Assembly: GCA_902630665.1 (NCBI GenBank)
Contig: CACOVP010000002.1
Location: 34,376 to 98,375, forward strand
Origin: an uncultured Pelagibacteraceae bacterium
Lineage (GTDB): Bacteria; Pseudomonadota; Alphaproteobacteria; Pelagibacterales; Pelagibacteraceae
Direction: 5' to 3'
Length of the DNA stretch: 64,000 nucleotides
The notes under the pieces are model-generated. The model saw nothing but the letters and a program-made list of their open reading frames with translations. It ran no database searches and was not told where the DNA came from. Of this stretch, positions 7,969-17,097 are shown one piece after another. Position numbers and translations under genes: made by a program. Numbering within the stretch: the stretch's first letter is position 1; each line of letters begins with the position of its first letter.

Positions 7969-8454
7969 ATAATAGTTAAAAAAAAATACCTTATTTATGG
8001 AAAATTTAAAGTGAAATGTTCTGTTGGGAAAAAAGGAACCGGAATTAAGAAAAAAGAGGGTGATTTAATAACACCCAAAGGTTGCTATGAATTGGTAAAT
8101 ATTTTTTATAGAAGCGATAGAATTTCTGAATTAAGTTCAAAATTTAAATTAATAAGTATCAAAAAGAATATGGGTTGGTGCGATGATCCTAGATCGAAAC
8201 AATACAATAAATTAATTAAATTACCTTTCGGGTATAGGTTTGAAAAGTTGTATAGAAGAGATTATATTTACGATATTATCCTAGTGCTTAATTATAACAT
8301 GTCTCCTGTAAAAAAAGATAAAGGAAGTGCAATATTTATTCATGTGTCAAAAAAAAATTATAAACCTACTAAAGGGTGTATTGCAATAAAAAAAAACGAA
8401 TTAATAAGATTGGTCAGCCTGATCAAAAAAAAAACAAAAGTAAAAGTTTTTTAA
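7963..8454 (+). CDS. L,D-transpeptidase family protein (YkuD fold)
   Basis: YkuD-domain enzymes form or edit 3-3 peptidoglycan cross-links or attach proteins to peptidoglycan through an active-site Cys. The 163-aa protein shows the catalytic signature IHVSKKNYKPTKGCIAI with His127 and Cys139, plus the upstream GDLITPKGCYEL segment typical of the domain. No signal peptide or membrane anchor is visible, odd for an enzyme expected in the periplasm. Export, or a cytoplasmic role, remains open. The ATG (7963) shares a palindrome with the divergent regulator gene. The stop overlaps the convergent yggS stop by 4 bp. Confidence 0.85.
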   Translation: MHIIVKKKYLIYGKFKVKCSVGKKGTGIKKKEGDLITPKGCYELVNIFYRSDRISELSSKFKLISIKKNMGWCDDPRSKQYNKLIKLPFGYRFEKLYRRDYIYDIILVLNYNMSPVKKDKGSAIFIHVSKKNYKPTKGCIAIKKNELIRLVSLIKKKTKVKVF

Positions 8455-9101
8455 GATCGGTTACCAAATATAGAACTACCTATTCTCACAAATGTTGAGT
8501 CATTTTTTACTGCTTCTTCGTAATCTGAAGACATACCCATACTTAGTTCGGGTAAACCCAAAGTCTTATTCAATTTATTTGTAAATTCAAAATATTTTTT
8601 TGTATTGTTATCATTAGGCGGAATTACCATTAAACCAATAACATTTAATTTTTTTTCTCTTACGCAGTAATCAACAAAGCTTTCTACCTCAAGACTCGGA
8701 ATACCGTATTTTTGGGTTTCATCTCCAATATTAACCTGTACAAAATATTTTAAAGATTTCGCACTATTTTTTTCATAATCAGAGAGAATGTCAGCAAGTT
8801 TTTGCCTATCAAGAGAATGAATGTAGTCAAACAAGTCTGCAGCATTTTTAGCCTTATTTGTTTGAAGACCGCCAACCATGTGTAGTTTTAAATCAGGGTG
8901 ATCCAATTTCAATGACTTCCATTTAGAAGTTGCCTCCTGAACTTTGTTTTCTCCAAAATGTTTGTGTCCAAAATCAATTAGAGGCTTAATATGATCTAGT
9001 GGAAAAGTCTTACTAATAGCAACGATATTTACAGGATTTAGTTTTTGTATTTTGCTAATATTTAATTTAATTTTATTAAATTTTTCAATTATTTTATTCA
9101 T
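8451..9101 (-). CDS. yggS: pyridoxal-phosphate homeostasis protein (YggS/PLPBP family)
   Basis: A fold-III PLP-binding protein without known catalytic activity that buffers PLP and affects amino-acid and keto-acid metabolism. It has 216 aa. The PLP-binding Lys31 lies in VAISKTFP, and the family segments HFGENKVQEA, HMVGGLQTNKAK, GLPELSMGMSSDYEEAV and FVRIGSSIFG are clear. The ATG (9101-9099) directly abuts the ATG of the divergent gene at 9102 (CATATG), leaving no intergenic DNA. Confidence 0.93.
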   Translation of the reverse strand: MNKIIEKFNKIKLNISKIQKLNPVNIVAISKTFPLDHIKPLIDFGHKHFGENKVQEATSKWKSLKLDHPDLKLHMVGGLQTNKAKNAADLFDYIHSLDRQKLADILSDYEKNSAKSLKYFVQVNIGDETQKYGIPSLEVESFVDYCVREKKLNVIGLMVIPPNDNNTKKYFEFTNKLNKTLGLPELSMGMSSDYEEAVKNDSTFVRIGSSIFGNRS

Positions 9102-9668
9102 ATGTTTATACGCAAAAAAAAATACTTTATTATTATTGAAAATATCAAAGATATTAATTTAAGTAACTTAAAAAAAAACAAATTTTCTCTTATTTATAGA
9201 CCCAAAAAAAATATCACAGAATTCAATAGATTACTAAGTTTTAGAAAAAAATGTTTAACGAAGAATATTAAATTTTACGTTGCAAATGATCTTAAACTCT
9301 GCAAGTTATTAAAATCAGATGGTATATATCTGTCCTCATTTAATAAAAATTTAAAAGTAATGCTGTTTAAGAGATCTAATTTTGATTTAATTGGTTCAGC
9401 TCATAATATAAAAGAACTAAATTTAAAAAAACTACAACGATGTAGTTACATACTATTTTCAAAATTGTTTCAAGTAAGCTACAAACCAAACGATAAATTC
9501 TTTGGTCTGTTAAGATTTAACTTATTAATGAAAAAAAACAGTAAAATAATTCCACTAGGTGGAATTAATCTTAAAAATCTAAAAAAACTCAATCAAATTA
9601 GCAGTGAGGGTCTCGCGCTAATGTCAGAAATAAAAAAAAAGCCGGCTATTTCTAGCCGGCTTTTATAA
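9102..9668 (+). CDS. divergent ThiE/TenI-like (thiamine phosphate synthase superfamily) protein
   Basis: The 188-aa product has the TIM-barrel pattern of the TMP-TENI family: LIYRPKK near the start, SDGIYLSS, DLIGSAHNIKEL and IIPLGGINLKNLKKL. It is short and many residues needed for thiamine phosphate synthase catalysis are not evident, so it may be a degenerate or regulatory paralogue. Alphaproteobacteria often place such a gene beside yggS. Its last codons (about 9632-9664) encode the arms of a GC-rich hairpin terminator, so the ORF end is overlaid by a transcription terminator. Function uncertain. Confidence 0.65.
   Translation: MFIRKKKYFIIIENIKDINLSNLKKNKFSLIYRPKKNITEFNRLLSFRKKCLTKNIKFYVANDLKLCKLLKSDGIYLSSFNKNLKVMLFKRSNFDLIGSAHNIKELNLKKLQRCSYILFSKLFQVSYKPNDKFFGLLRFNLLMKKNSKIIPLGGINLKNLKKLNQISSEGLALMSEIKKKPAISSRLL
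9632..9664 (-). terminator. bidirectional intrinsic terminator between thiE-like gene and porin
   Basis: A perfect 8-bp stem GCCGGCTA (9641-9648) / TAGCCGGC (9653-9660) with a TTTC loop stands out in AT-rich DNA. It is flanked by nine A at 9632-9640 and four T at 9661-9664. Read on the minus strand it has a nine-T tract and should strongly end porin transcripts. On the plus strand the shorter T run may end the thiE-like transcript. It lies within the last codons of the plus-strand gene. Confidence 0.9.
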
Positions 9669-9685
9669 TCTAAGTCTCTAAATAA

Positions 9686-10714
9686 TTAAAACGCAGTTTT
9701 AATGCTTAGAGTTCTAGTCTCGTCATCTGTACCTGCAGTGTATCCAGCATTAGAAGTTTTAGCATCTGCTAAAGCTAATGTTAAACCACCTACAGTGTAA
9801 GCAACGTTAAGAGATTTTGTTTCTTGCTCAGTATTTGTTCCGTCATTGTTATGTTGACTAGACTCATATCTGTTGTAAGAAATTGCAAAATCATCGTTCA
9901 CTGCATATGCTATACCAATGATATCATCTTTGTAGAAATCTTTTTGGTGAGCATCTGTAGCGATAGCTGCGTAAGCTTTCTTCTGATATCCAACTTTAAG
10001 TGGACCAACTGGGAATACTACCGCAACTGTTGCACCTTCTTTTGCTTGATAATCAGAATCTGTTGCATCTTGATTTTCGTAACCAAGTGTAACTTTTGCA
10101 ACGCTTAACGGAGTTGATCCAATAAATGGCACAGATGCCACTGGAATTCCTACGTTAACTGTGTTTGCTGATCTTACACCTGCATTATTATCACCTGATG
10201 CAGATTTTTCATTATTCGTTTTACCGTCTACTTTTGGATAGTAAGTATAATCTACTGATATACCTGTACCACCTACGTCGGCATTATTGTAACCAAGACT
10301 CATTGAACCTTCTAATCCTGAACCAAAGTCTACTGAGTATGTACCTGATCCTGAACCATTAGCTTCTTCAAAAGCTGTCGGTGTAATATCGTCTATGGCA
10401 TTTGCTGAGTCACCTGAGTTACCTATTTTAAAAGTACCGATGTCTGTAGCAAGAGTGTATTTGTGGTCCGCACCTGAATCACCTAAGAACGTTCCGTCTG
10501 TTCCCATTGTCCATGTTGCAGTACCAAAGTCAGTGTCAGTTGAACCTGTAAACGTTAGGTCTGTATTCATACCTAATGGGTTACCTGTCTGTCTGTCAAT
10601 CTCTGACTGGTAAGTAGCTTGCATAGAACCAGTTACTGTCAATTCACCAGCGTTAACTGATGTAAATGCAAATAATCCAGTTACTAAAGCTACAACTATT
10701 TTCAATTGTTTCAT
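9686..10714 (-). CDS. outer-membrane porin (SAR11-type major porin)
   Basis: A 342-aa outer-membrane beta-barrel protein. A signal peptide (1-22, cleavage after VNA) is followed by acidic, Gly/Thr/Ser/Asp-rich alternating beta strands, and the chain ends in Phe (IKTAF), the usual BAM signal. Such porins let small polar solutes cross the outer membrane and are abundant in marine alphaproteobacteria. A good Shine-Dalgarno AGGAGA precedes the ATG. The gene is clearly richer in G and C than its neighbours and uses optimal-looking codons, consistent with very high expression. A strong terminator follows it. Solute specificity is unknown. Confidence 0.88.
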   Translation of the reverse strand: MKQLKIVVALVTGLFAFTSVNAGELTVTGSMQATYQSEIDRQTGNPLGMNTDLTFTGSTDTDFGTATWTMGTDGTFLGDSGADHKYTLATDIGTFKIGNSGDSANAIDDITPTAFEEANGSGSGTYSVDFGSGLEGSMSLGYNNADVGGTGISVDYTYYPKVDGKTNNEKSASGDNNAGVRSANTVNVGIPVASVPFIGSTPLSVAKVTLGYENQDATDSDYQAKEGATVAVVFPVGPLKVGYQKKAYAAIATDAHQKDFYKDDIIGIAYAVNDDFAISYNRYESSQHNNDGTNTEQETKSLNVAYTVGGLTLALADAKTSNAGYTAGTDDETRTLSIKTAF

Positions 10715-10922
10715 TGTTTCTCCTGTTTATTTTATTAATAAAATATATTTTCTATATTTATCGGGACTTTTTTAATGATTTCTTAGTTGAATTTCCTCTC
10801 AAATACTTTTAAAACCTCATTTTTTGAGTAATTGTGATATATTTGCAACAGTCAAAAAGTCTTGATAATTAAAGACTTTTAGATAATTAGATATAATTAT
10901 TATATAATATACGTCTTTCAAC
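10715..10922. promoter_or_regulatory. divergent promoter region of porin and DUF3576 lipoprotein gene
   Basis: This 208-bp gap must hold promoters for both divergent genes. It contains an 18-bp all-A/T palindrome at 10728-10745, just upstream of the porin Shine-Dalgarno sequence. It also has a 9-bp inverted repeat AAAAGTCTT/AAGACTTTT at 10855-10863 and 10872-10880. TATAAT-like hexamers lie at 10892-10897 and 10903-10908 for the plus-strand gene. No ORF of credible length is seen. Exact start sites cannot be fixed by eye in such AT-rich DNA. Confidence 0.5.
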
Positions 10923-11480
10923 ATGAAAATTAAAAAATTCATAAGCATTTTACTAATTTTATTAGTTGTACCCATTTTTTTTACCTCTTGCCAAAAATTG
11001 AAGGATTTTCATGATCCACCGGATTTATCCAAAGAACCTTTGGATCCAGATAAAAGAGCTCAAAGAAATATTAAAGAGGGTAGAGGAATTAATTTAGGAG
11101 GAATTGCTAATAGGAAAACTACTTACGAATTTAGTACTGCAAATCCTATGTGGAGGGCTTCTTTAGAAGTCTTAGACTTTATTCCTTTAACGACAGTTGA
11201 TTACTCAGGGGGGATGATTATAACTGACTGGTACTCCGAAACCGACGGAACGTCTAACGAGTCATTAAAAATTACAGTAAGATTTCTCTCAAACGAAATT
11301 AGAGCTGATAGTTTAAAAATAGTTGTACATAAAAAAAGATGCAGTGCTAATAATTCTTGTAAGATGTCATTACTACCAGCTGACTCTCAAATAAAATCTG
11401 AATTGAGATCCGTGATCCTTAGAAAAGCATCTCTGATTGAAAAAGCATCTAAAGGAAAAAAGTCAAATAAAAAAAACTAA
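10923..11480 (+). CDS. DUF3576 lipoprotein
   Basis: The 185-aa protein begins with a lipoprotein signal peptide whose lipobox ends in FFTSC with Cys23. The body contains the region NPMWRASLEVLDFIPLTTVDYSGGMIITDWY, characteristic of the alphaproteobacterial DUF3576 family, and ends in a lysine-rich tail. It is presumably an envelope lipoprotein of unknown role. Its place just before leuS-lptE-holA is a conserved alphaproteobacterial arrangement, which hints at outer-membrane biogenesis given lptE in the same cluster. The role is inference only. Confidence 0.85.
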   Translation: MKIKKFISILLILLVVPIFFTSCQKLKDFHDPPDLSKEPLDPDKRAQRNIKEGRGINLGGIANRKTTYEFSTANPMWRASLEVLDFIPLTTVDYSGGMIITDWYSETDGTSNESLKITVRFLSNEIRADSLKIVVHKKRCSANNSCKMSLLPADSQIKSELRSVILRKASLIEKASKGKKSNKKN

Positions 11481-11489
11481 TATTCATTT

Positions 11490-14012
11490 ATGGAAAGATA
11501 TAATTGTCTAGCTGTTGAAAAAAAATGGCAGCAAAAATTTTCCAAGGAAACTTTAAAAAGAGAAAAAAGTAAAAAAAAGTTTTATTGTTTAGAGATGTTT
11601 CCTTATCCATCAGGGAATATTCACATGGGGCACGTAAGAAACTATACAATAGGTGATGTAATTGCGAGATACAAATACTTAAATGGTTTTGATGTTTTAC
11701 ATCCAATGGGTTGGGACGCTTTTGGATTGCCTGCAGAAAATGCCTCAAAACAAAATAACTCTCACCCTAAAGATTGGACAAATGAAAATATCAAAACAAT
11801 GAAAAAACAGTTGCAAATGCTAGGTTTGAGTATCGATTGGAGTCTTGAAATTTCAACATGCGATAAAAATTATTATAAATTTCAACAAGAAATATTTATA
11901 GATTTCTTCAAAAACGGCTTAGTCTCAAGAAGAGAAACATATGTAAATTGGGATCCAGTAGAAAAGACAGTTTTAGCTAACGAACAAGTTATAGATGGTC
12001 GAGGATGGAGATCAAATGCAATCGTTGAAAGGAAAAAGTTATCACAATGGTTTTTTAATATAACTAAATTTTCTGAAGATCTTTTAACCGATCTAGAGAA
12101 ACTTGAAGGTTGGCCAGATAAAGTAAAACTAATGCAAAAAAACTGGATTGGGAAATCTTTAGGTTGCGAAATTGACTTTGAAATTTCTAATAAAAAAGAA
12201 AAAATTAAGATATTCACTACTAGACCTGACACTATTTATGGAGCGAGTTTTATTGCACTTTCTACAGATCATCCTTTAAGTGAGAATTTTAAAAATTTAA
12301 AAGATTTTAAAGATTTCAAAATTAATTGTGATAAAACAGGAACAACAGAGGAAGCTTTAGCTAATGCTGAGAAAATTGGCTATAAAAGTAATTTAACCGC
12401 TAATCACCCTTTTATACCCGGAAAAAAAATACCAATATATTTTGCAAATTTTGTACTTATGGACTACGGAAGTGGTGCAATATTTGGGTGTCCTGCTCAC
12501 GATCAAAGAGATTTTGAATTTGCAAAAAAATATGATTTAGAAATTATTCAAGTAGTTGATAATGAAGTTAAAAATGAAACTTTAAAAGAAGCCTTTACGG
12601 GAGAAGGGAAAATTATTAATTCAAATTTTCTTAATGGTTTAAATATTTCTGATGCTAAAATTAAAATTATTAATGAAATTGAGAAAAAAGGTATTGGTAA
12701 GAAAAAAACTCAATATCGTCTTAAAGACTGGGGCATTTCAAGACAAAGATATTGGGGCTGTCCAATACCAATGATTTATTTAGATGATGGCAAAGTTGTA
12801 CCAGTCGACAAAAGCGAGTTACCAGTTGAACTTCCTAATGACATAGATTTAAATTCAAATGGAAATCCTTTAGCTAATCATCCAAATTGGAAAAACACGA
12901 CTCAAAAATCTACCGGAAAGAAAGCAATTAGAGAAACGGATACTTTAGATACTTTTGTGGATTCATCTTGGTATTTTTTAAGATTTTGCTCCCCAAAACA
13001 CGAAACTTCTCCTTTTGACTTAAAAAAAGTTAAATATTGGATGCCAGTTGATCAATACATTGGAGGGGTTGAACATGCAATTCTACATTTGCTTTATTCT
13101 CGTTTTTTTACAAAGGCTATAAACAAATGTAATAAAAATTTTGAAATAAATGAGCCTTTTAAGAATCTTTTTACTCAAGGAATGGTTTGTCACGAGTCTT
13201 ACAAAGACTTAAATGGTAATTGGTTGTATCCCCATGAAATAGAAAAAATTGACACAAAGAATGCAATTAAAAAATCTGATAAAAGTAAAGTTGTTGTTGG
13301 TTCCCCTGAGTCAATGTCAAAGTCAAAAAAAAATACTATAGATCCTGAACATATGATCAAAAATCATGGAGCTGACGCTGTCAGATGGTTTATTCTCTCT
13401 GATAGTCCTCCAGAAAAAGATATTCAATGGTCTGAGATAGGTGTTTCATCAGCTCATAAATTTTTGCAAAAAATTTGGAATCTAAATTTTATGGTTATTA
13501 ACTTTAAAAATTCAAAAGTAGATGAAGAAGCAGAAATTAAATTCATCTCTGAGATGAATAATTTTATATACAAGATTGACAACTCTATAAAAAAATTTCG
13601 TTTTAACGTTTGCGTCGCAAATTTTTACGAAATATACAATTTTTTTAAAAACAGTCTTGAAAAAGGCATTAGTCAAAAAATTTTAAAAGAATTTATGGTA
13701 AAAGTTATGCAATTAATGATTCCTTTTACTCCCCACATAGCACATGAATGTTTATCTGCTTTAAATTCAGAGTCTACGCAGGAATGGCCAAAAATTAATG
13801 AGGGAGTAAACTTAAAGCAAGTTAAATTGGCTGTTCAAGTTAACGGGAAAACAAGAGATGTTCTTATAGTGAATACAGATTTAAAAGAAAGCGATGTTAC
13901 TAAAATTATTACTGATAATTCAAAAGCTAAAAAATTCATTCAAGGTAAAAAGATAGCTAGAACTATTTTTGTTAAAAATAAAATAATCAACTATATAATC
14001 GCGGAAAAATGA
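11490..14012 (+). CDS. leuS: leucyl-tRNA synthetase
   Basis: This class-I synthetase charges tRNA-Leu. The 840-aa protein has the HIGH-type motif HMGH (45-48), the large CP1 editing insertion containing [10 protein letters not shown], the catalytic-domain [10 protein letters not shown] segment, and the KMSKS-type loop at about 608-612. That loop reads SMSKS, so the first Lys is replaced by Ser. The catalytic second Lys is kept. The C-terminal tRNA-binding domain contains VQVNGKTRD. It overlaps lptE by 4 bp (ATGA). Confidence 0.97.
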   Translation: MERYNCLAVEKKWQQKFSKETLKREKSKKKFYCLEMFPYPSGNIHMGHVRNYTIGDVIARYKYLNGFDVLHPMGWDAFGLPAENASKQNNSHPKDWTNENIKTMKKQLQMLGLSIDWSLEISTCDKNYYKFQQEIFIDFFKNGLVSRRETYVNWDPVEKTVLANEQVIDGRGWRSNAIVERKKLSQWFFNITKFSEDLLTDLEKLEGWPDKVKLMQKNWIGKSLGCEIDFEISNKKEKIKIFTTRPDTIYGASFIALSTDHPLSENFKNLKDFKDFKINCDKTGTTEEALANAEKIGYKSNLTANHPFIPGKKIPIYFANFVLMDYGSGAIFGCPAHDQRDFEFAKKYDLEIIQVVDNEVKNETLKEAFTGEGKIINSNFLNGLNISDAKIKIINEIEKKGIGKKKTQYRLKDWGISRQRYWGCPIPMIYLDDGKVVPVDKSELPVELPNDIDLNSNGNPLANHPNWKNTTQKSTGKKAIRETDTLDTFVDSSWYFLRFCSPKHETSPFDLKKVKYWMPVDQYIGGVEHAILHLLYSRFFTKAINKCNKNFEINEPFKNLFTQGMVCHESYKDLNGNWLYPHEIEKIDTKNAIKKSDKSKVVVGSPESMSKSKKNTIDPEHMIKNHGADAVRWFILSDSPPEKDIQWSEIGVSSAHKFLQKIWNLNFMVINFKNSKVDEEAEIKFISEMNNFIYKIDNSIKKFRFNVCVANFYEIYNFFKNSLEKGISQKILKEFMVKVMQLMIPFTPHIAHECLSALNSESTQEWPKINEGVNLKQVKLAVQVNGKTRDVLIVNTDLKESDVTKIITDNSKAKKFIQGKKIARTIFVKNKIINYIIAEK

Positions 14013-14479
14013 AAAATTTTCTCATACCTTTTTTTCTTGTATTATTTTTCACTACAGGCTGCGGTTATAAAGTTATAGATAGATCTAAATTTGGAAATTT
14101 TGGCATAGCCGAAATGAACACCTCAGGAGAAACAAGAATTAATTATAAAATTAAAAATAAGCTTTTTTTCAATACAGAAAAAAATAACAACAATCTAATA
14201 ATTTTAGATTTAGAAAGCAAAAAAACAAAAAAAATTGAAGAAAAAAATGATAAAAATGAAATTACCAAATATAGGTTATTTATAAAAGTGGACGTTAGTT
14301 TCAAAAAAATAACTGATACTGAAACTTTAAGCTTTATTGTAAAAAAAACTGGAATTTATAATGTTGGTAATAGATATTCACAGACTCTAAGCAATGAAAA
14401 AAAACTTACAGACATTTTAACAAATGATGTTGTAGATGAAATTTTTGATGAACTATCAATAAAGCTTAATGATATTTAA
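14009..14479 (+). CDS. lptE: LPS-assembly lipoprotein LptE-like
   Basis: LptE plugs the LptD barrel and helps insert lipopolysaccharide into the outer leaflet. The 156-aa product has a lipoprotein signal with Cys18 in TTGCGYKV, typical of alphaproteobacterial LptE, followed by a small mixed alpha/beta domain. It sits between leuS and holA, the same position as lptE in E. coli and other proteobacteria. That context carries much of the assignment, since LptE sequences diverge strongly. Both ends overlap neighbours (4 bp with leuS, 11 bp with holA). Confidence 0.8.
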   Translation: MKNFLIPFFLVLFFTTGCGYKVIDRSKFGNFGIAEMNTSGETRINYKIKNKLFFNTEKNNNNLIILDLESKKTKKIEEKNDKNEITKYRLFIKVDVSFKKITDTETLSFIVKKTGIYNVGNRYSQTLSNEKKLTDILTNDVVDEIFDELSIKLNDI

Positions 14480-15455
14480 AACTTATTTAATAGAAAAAAA
14501 TATAGATCAAATAAATAAAAAATTCTTTTTATTTTATGGAGAAAATATTGGACTAAAGAAAGAATTAAAAAGTAAAATCAAAAATAAATTTAAAAATGCA
14601 GAAATTATTTCATACGATCAAAGTGAAATTTTACAAAATAATCAAGTTCTTTTTAGGGAACTTGAAAACTTATCACTTTTTGAAAAAGAGAAAATTTTTT
14701 TTATAGAAAATACTAATGATAAAATTCTTAGTCTTATTAGAGATATTGTAGATAAATTTAACTCTACAAGAGTCATATTATTTGCAGATATATTAGAAAA
14801 AAAATCCAAATTAAGAATTTTTTTCGAAAAAGATCATAACTGTGGTATTGCAGCTTGTTATCCTGATAACGAAATAACAATAAAAAAAATTATTCAAGAG
14901 AGATTAGCTGATTTGTCAGGACTTAATACTTCAATTATAAATTTGATTGCAGACAAGTGCAATTTAGATAGAGCTAAAGTGCAAAACGAAATAACTAAAA
15001 TAGAAACTTTCTTTCAAAATAAAAAAATTGATATCGACAAATTAGAGAACTTACTTGACTTGAAAACTAATGAGAATTTCGACTTACTTAAAAATGAAGC
15101 ATTTAAAGGTGAAAAAGCTAAAACAAACAAACTATTAAGTGAGACTATTTTTGAAGATGAAAAAAATGTACTTTATTTAAACCTTTTAAATCAAAGACTA
15201 CACAAACTTTGTGAAATTAAACAGGACAAAAACAAAAACCTTGAAATTGCAATAAACAATTTAAAGCCTCCAATTTTTTGGAAAGAAAAAGACGCGTTTA
15301 TTCAACAGGCTAAAAAATGGGATATTATAAAACTAAGAAAAGTATTAGAAAAAACTTATTCGGTAGAAAAAGAAATAAAATCTAATTCAGTAGTAAATAA
15401 AAAAGTATTAATGAAAAATTTAATTGTAGAAATCTGTTGTCTTGCTAACTCTTAG
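14469..15455 (+). CDS. holA: DNA polymerase III delta subunit
   Basis: The delta subunit of the clamp loader opens the beta sliding clamp. The 328-aa protein shows the family's N-terminal pattern (FLFYGENIGLKKEL), a central AAA+-like fold without a functional Walker A, and helical C-terminal collar features such as LLNQRLHKLCEIK. It follows lptE with an 11-bp overlap, as in many proteobacteria. The 3' end overlaps convergent parB by 11 bp. Confidence 0.88.
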   Translation: MIFKTYLIEKNIDQINKKFFLFYGENIGLKKELKSKIKNKFKNAEIISYDQSEILQNNQVLFRELENLSLFEKEKIFFIENTNDKILSLIRDIVDKFNSTRVILFADILEKKSKLRIFFEKDHNCGIAACYPDNEITIKKIIQERLADLSGLNTSIINLIADKCNLDRAKVQNEITKIETFFQNKKIDIDKLENLLDLKTNENFDLLKNEAFKGEKAKTNKLLSETIFEDEKNVLYLNLLNQRLHKLCEIKQDKNKNLEIAINNLKPPIFWKEKDAFIQQAKKWDIIKLRKVLEKTYSVEKEIKSNSVVNKKVLMKNLIVEICCLANS

Positions 15456-16299
15456 TGAGTAATTCTGATATAAGTTCAAACTGATCAAGATCTTTATATT
15501 CAATTGTAATTTTGCCTGAATTGTTTTTCTTATTTAAAATATTTACTTTCAAACCCAGTATTTTTTCTATCCTTTCTTGTGTTTTTATTATATTAGGATC
15601 TGTTTTTTGTTTATTTTTGTTATCATTTTTTTTATTTCTAATTAAATATTCTACTTTCCTTGCACTGTAATTTTTGGCAACGATTTCTTCGGCTATTGAA
15701 GATGCGTTACTTATTCCTATTAAAGGCCTAGCTTGACCTGACGAAAGAGAACCCTCTTCAAGCATTGCAATTACATCTTTGGGTAAAGTTAATAGTCTTA
15801 ATGTATTACTTATATGACTTCTGCTTTTAGACATTAATTTTGAAATACTTTCATGATCGTATTTAAATTCTTCGTTCAATCTTTTATAGCCTTTAGCTTC
15901 TTCAATGGGATTTAAATCATCTCTTTGAATATTTTCTACTATTGCAACTTCAAGTGACTCTACATCACTTAAATCTAAAACATTTACCGGTATTTCATGT
16001 AAGCCAGCTTTTTGTGCAGCTAGCCACCTTCTCTCACCTGCTACTATCTCAAATTTACCGACACTTGACTTGATAGGACGCACAGCGATAGGCTGAATTA
16101 TACCGTTTTTCCTTATAGAATTAGCTAATTCCTCAAGTTTTTCCTCACTAAATCTTTGCCTTGGTTGATAGGGATTCCTACTTAAATCGCTTATCGAAAT
16201 ATTGTTTGATAAGTTAGCTTCTTTCGATCTTTCTTCTGATGCTTGATCGCCAAACAATGCTGAAAGACCTCGTCCTAAACCCTTTTTTTTTCCAACCAT
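15445..16299 (-). CDS. parB: chromosome-partitioning protein ParB
   Basis: ParB is a CTP-dependent DNA clamp that loads at parS and spreads to form the centromere complex. The 284-aa protein has the N-terminal KKGLGRGLSALFG tag, the CTP-binding motifs (NPYQPR and GERRWLAAQKAG), ENIQRDDLNPIEEA, a helix-turn-helix (HESISKLMSKSRSHISNTLRLL) and a C-terminal dimerisation domain. It begins one base inside the parA stop codon (TGATG). Two parS-like sites are found about 1 kb upstream inside rsmG. Confidence 0.96.
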   Translation of the reverse strand: MVGKKKGLGRGLSALFGDQASEERSKEANLSNNISISDLSRNPYQPRQRFSEEKLEELANSIRKNGIIQPIAVRPIKSSVGKFEIVAGERRWLAAQKAGLHEIPVNVLDLSDVESLEVAIVENIQRDDLNPIEEAKGYKRLNEEFKYDHESISKLMSKSRSHISNTLRLLTLPKDVIAMLEEGSLSSGQARPLIGISNASSIAEEIVAKNYSARKVEYLIRNKKNDNKNKQKTDPNIIKTQERIEKILGLKVNILNKKNNSGKITIEYKDLDQFELISELLTKS

Positions 16300-17096
16300 C
16301 AGGCGGCACTTTCTATTGTATTATTTTTAATAAATTCTTCAGCTAGTTTAAAATATGATTTGCTACCAACACAATTTTTGTCATACACAACACAGGGTAA
16401 ACCATGTGATGGAGCCTCTGATAACCTTACGTTCCTTTGAATTACGGTTTGATAAACTTTATCTTTAAAATAATTCCTTGCTTCTTTGTCTACCTCTGAT
16501 GAGAGTTTATTTCTTTTATCAAACATAGTTAACAATATTCCTCTGATCTTAAGATTAGGATTTAAGTTTTCTTTAATTCTGTCTATTGTTTTTACGAGTT
16601 GTGTAATACCTTCCAGAGCAAAGAATTCGGTTTGAAGCGGAACTAGAAGTTCATCTGATGCCACGAGAGCCATTATAGTCAAAAGGCTTAATGACGGCGG
16701 ACAATCGATAAAAATATTATCATACTTTTCAAGCAAGCCGACCTTTTCAGCTTCAATAATTTTTTTTAATACAAATGCTCTGTTAGAGTCATTAGCTGTT
16801 TCAACTTCAAGCCCAGATAAATTTACGTGAGATCCAATTAAATCTAAATTTTTAATTTCTGTTTTTTGAATTGTATCCCTAATATTAATTTTTTTAATAA
16901 GAAGATTATAAATATTTCTTTCCTCGTCACTATTGCTTTTTCCAAAACCAGTTGTTGCATTTCCTTGTGGATCCAAATCAATCACTAAATTATTTTGACC
17001 CATTATGGACAATGAAGCTGCTAAATTAATTACTGTAGTTGTTTTACCTACTCCGCCCTTTTGATTTATCACTGCTAGTATTGTTGGCTTTGTCAT
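16299..17096 (-). CDS. parA: chromosome-partitioning ATPase ParA (Soj)
   Basis: A Walker-type ATPase that moves ParB-parS complexes over the nucleoid. The deviant Walker A KGGVGKTT covers residues 13-20, Walker A' (DLDPQGNATTG) and the DCPPSL Walker B follow. I place the start at ATG 17096 (265 aa, MTKPTILAVINQKGG), one base after the rsmG stop, not at an upstream TTG (17105) that would lie inside rsmG. It is cotranscribed with rsmG and parB. Confidence 0.95.
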   Translation of the reverse strand: MTKPTILAVINQKGGVGKTTTVINLAASLSIMGQNNLVIDLDPQGNATTGFGKSNSDEERNIYNLLIKKINIRDTIQKTEIKNLDLIGSHVNLSGLEVETANDSNRAFVLKKIIEAEKVGLLEKYDNIFIDCPPSLSLLTIMALVASDELLVPLQTEFFALEGITQLVKTIDRIKENLNPNLKIRGILLTMFDKRNKLSSEVDKEARNYFKDKVYQTVIQRNVRLSEAPSHGLPCVVYDKNCVGSKSYFKLAEEFIKNNTIESAA

Positions 17097-17097
17097 T

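Noticed and set aside
9824..10613. Several plus-strand frames antisense to the porin
   Set aside because: They arise from the low-complexity, G/C-richer codons of the porin. The porin has a signal peptide, a Shine-Dalgarno sequence and a terminator.
11488..11748. Minus-strand frame inside the start of leuS
   Set aside because: Entirely antisense to a well-supported gene; codon pattern is the mirror of the leuS frame.
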